Positions 63,120 to 64,000 of a DNA stretch of 64,000 nt are shown here, piece after piece. The notes under the pieces were generated by a model, which worked only from the letters and a program-made list of their open reading frames with translations, did not search any database and was not told the DNA's origin. Position 1 is the stretch's first letter; each line of letters opens with the position of its first letter. The position numbers and the translations under genes are program-made. Origin of the DNA: Leucaena leucocephala (lineage: Eukaryota > Streptophyta > Magnoliopsida > Fabales > Fabaceae); assembly GCA_037074615.1 (NCBI GenBank), contig CM073558.1, positions 20,381,001 to 20,445,000 on the forward strand, read 5' to 3'.

Positions 63120-63600
63120 TAAGTGCCTGTTTGGTTGCATGGTTAGAAAATTAATTTTGGGCAAAATCTCAGTTTAGGAAAATTTGAAATAAATAACTAT
63201 TTTTTTCAGAATTGATTTTGGTCAAAATTATAGTTTGAAACTATGGTTTTGAATAAGTTACTGAAAATTGGAAAGAATAGTTTTTGAATAGTAAAAGAGT
63301 TTATGGACTATCTAATTACTATTTTACCATTATTTTTTCTTATACAATCTCTCATCTCTCCTCTCCACCTTATCTTATATTTTCTCTCTCTTCTCTACAC
63401 TCTCTCCTCTCTCATATTTTTTCTCTATTCTCTCTCCTATTTATTTTCTACCCTATCTCATCTCTCATACTTTATCAATATAAAAAAGTGATTATACTAC
63501 TAATCATACAAACATCTATATTTTCAAAATATATTATCCAAAATCTATTCTTTCCAAAATTTATTCTCTAAAAACTAATTTAAATACACCTTAAATATCT
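63120..63600 (+). repeat. Dispersed pyrimidine-tract repeat, copy C
   Basis: Begins near GTGCCTGTTTGGTTGCATGG, includes AGTAAAAGAGTTTATGGACT and a C/T tract (about 63343-63465). It lies 175 bases before the ATG of the last gene, so it may form part of that promoter. Confidence 0.65.
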
Positions 63601-63774
63601 TTATTTTTAAAATATATTTTTCTTAAAAAAATTTTAGAATTTATTTTTCCCGAATATATTCTCCGAAACCTAATTTAAATCTCAATGTTCGAAGTTATTG
63701 TTGAGTCATTTTTCTCTTTCCTGGCTTAAGCTCTGGTTCTCCATTATCTCTCGCTGCGCTATCAGTGCTCATCA

Positions 63775-64000
63775 ATGGCTACCATCAACCTGTCTTCTAC
63801 ACACAGTTTCCCTTATGTTCGTTTATTCTCTTCGCTTCCACAGAATACCCCTGCTTTGTCACTCTATTCGCAGGTCAAAGCCAAACCACCTTCTTTATCT
63901 ATCCTCTCTATTTCTCTGAAACCCTACAATACAACAGATAAGCCTCGGACACGGCTGGTAGCCTCATCTGTCAAGAATCTCGGGGAAACGGATCCGATAA
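63775..64000 (+). CDS. Start of a gene with a plastid-type transit peptide, truncated by window edge
   Basis: ATG at 63775 opens 75 codons to the end of the window with no stop. The product starts MATINLSSTHSFPYVRLFSS, is rich in Ser, Thr, Leu and Pro with very few acidic residues in the first 55, and becomes charged at about 57 onward (TDKPRTRLVASSVKNLGETD). Ala or Met-Ala starts, Ser/Thr richness and an Arg-x-Val-Ala-Ser border near residue 63 are typical of chloroplast transit peptides. The mature protein is outside the window, so no function is given. Confidence 0.55.
   Translation, partial: MATINLSSTHSFPYVRLFSSLPQNTPALSLYSQVKAKPPSLSILSISLKPYNTTDKPRTRLVASSVKNLGETDPI

Noticed and set aside
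62533..63571. Ser/Leu-rich open frames of 62-95 codons
   Set aside because: Low-complexity translation of the C/T tracts of repeat copies B and C.
1..64000. CRISPR arrays, bacterial operons, phage or plasmid features
   Set aside because: The sequence is intron-bearing plant nuclear DNA; the tandem array at 45707-46730 has no spacer-repeat pattern of a CRISPR.

Overview
This is nuclear DNA of a flowering plant, most likely a eudicot. The genes are intron-rich with GT..AG junctions, the introns and intergenic stretches are very A+T-rich, two genes are plastid or chlorophyll related, and there is a chromodomain Ty3-type LTR retrotransposon and several small repeat families. I could not name the species.

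Layout. (1) 998-11709 (+): 3' three quarters of an importin-11/KA120-type nuclear import receptor; its first exons lie before the window. (2) 15128-18191 (-): complete EBP1/PA2G4 homologue, 9 exons. (3) 20511-24723 (-): chlorophyll synthase (CHLG) type gene, 15 exons, with one base missing in exon 13 and a divergent second acidic motif. (4) 29929-37850 (+): complete AMP deaminase, 19 exons, 848 codons. (5) 39729-42826 (-): complete SCO1-type copper chaperone for cytochrome c oxidase, 7 exons. (6) 44654-47533 (-): small unidentified gene (72 aa) whose large first intron carries a roughly 250-bp tandem array. (7) 49757-54895: a 5,139-bp chromovirus with 390-bp LTRs that differ at one base and a CTCTC target duplication; its single gag-pol frame has three in-frame stops. 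(8) 57312-59845 (-): complete HIT-type zinc-finger protein (ZNHIT2-like), with a long spliced leader. (9) 63775-end (+): first exon of a gene with a plastid-type transit peptide, cut by the window edge.

Spaces between genes are A+T-rich and hold short non-autonomous repeats: a pyrimidine-tract family (four copies), an AATT-rich family (at least five), two tRNA-derived SINE candidates, and two short inverted-repeat elements. Genes 1-5 and 8 are single-gene housekeeping functions (nuclear import, growth and ribosome-linked regulation, chlorophyll esterification, purine salvage, respiratory copper delivery, complex assembly) and do not form a pathway. The pairing of EBP1 with CHLG, and the presence of importin-11 and SCO1 in one window, recall neighbouring Arabidopsis loci and suggest an old gene block. 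I found no novel system. The most notable points are the damaged chlorophyll synthase copy, the very young but already stop-ridden retrotransposon, and the intronic tandem array.
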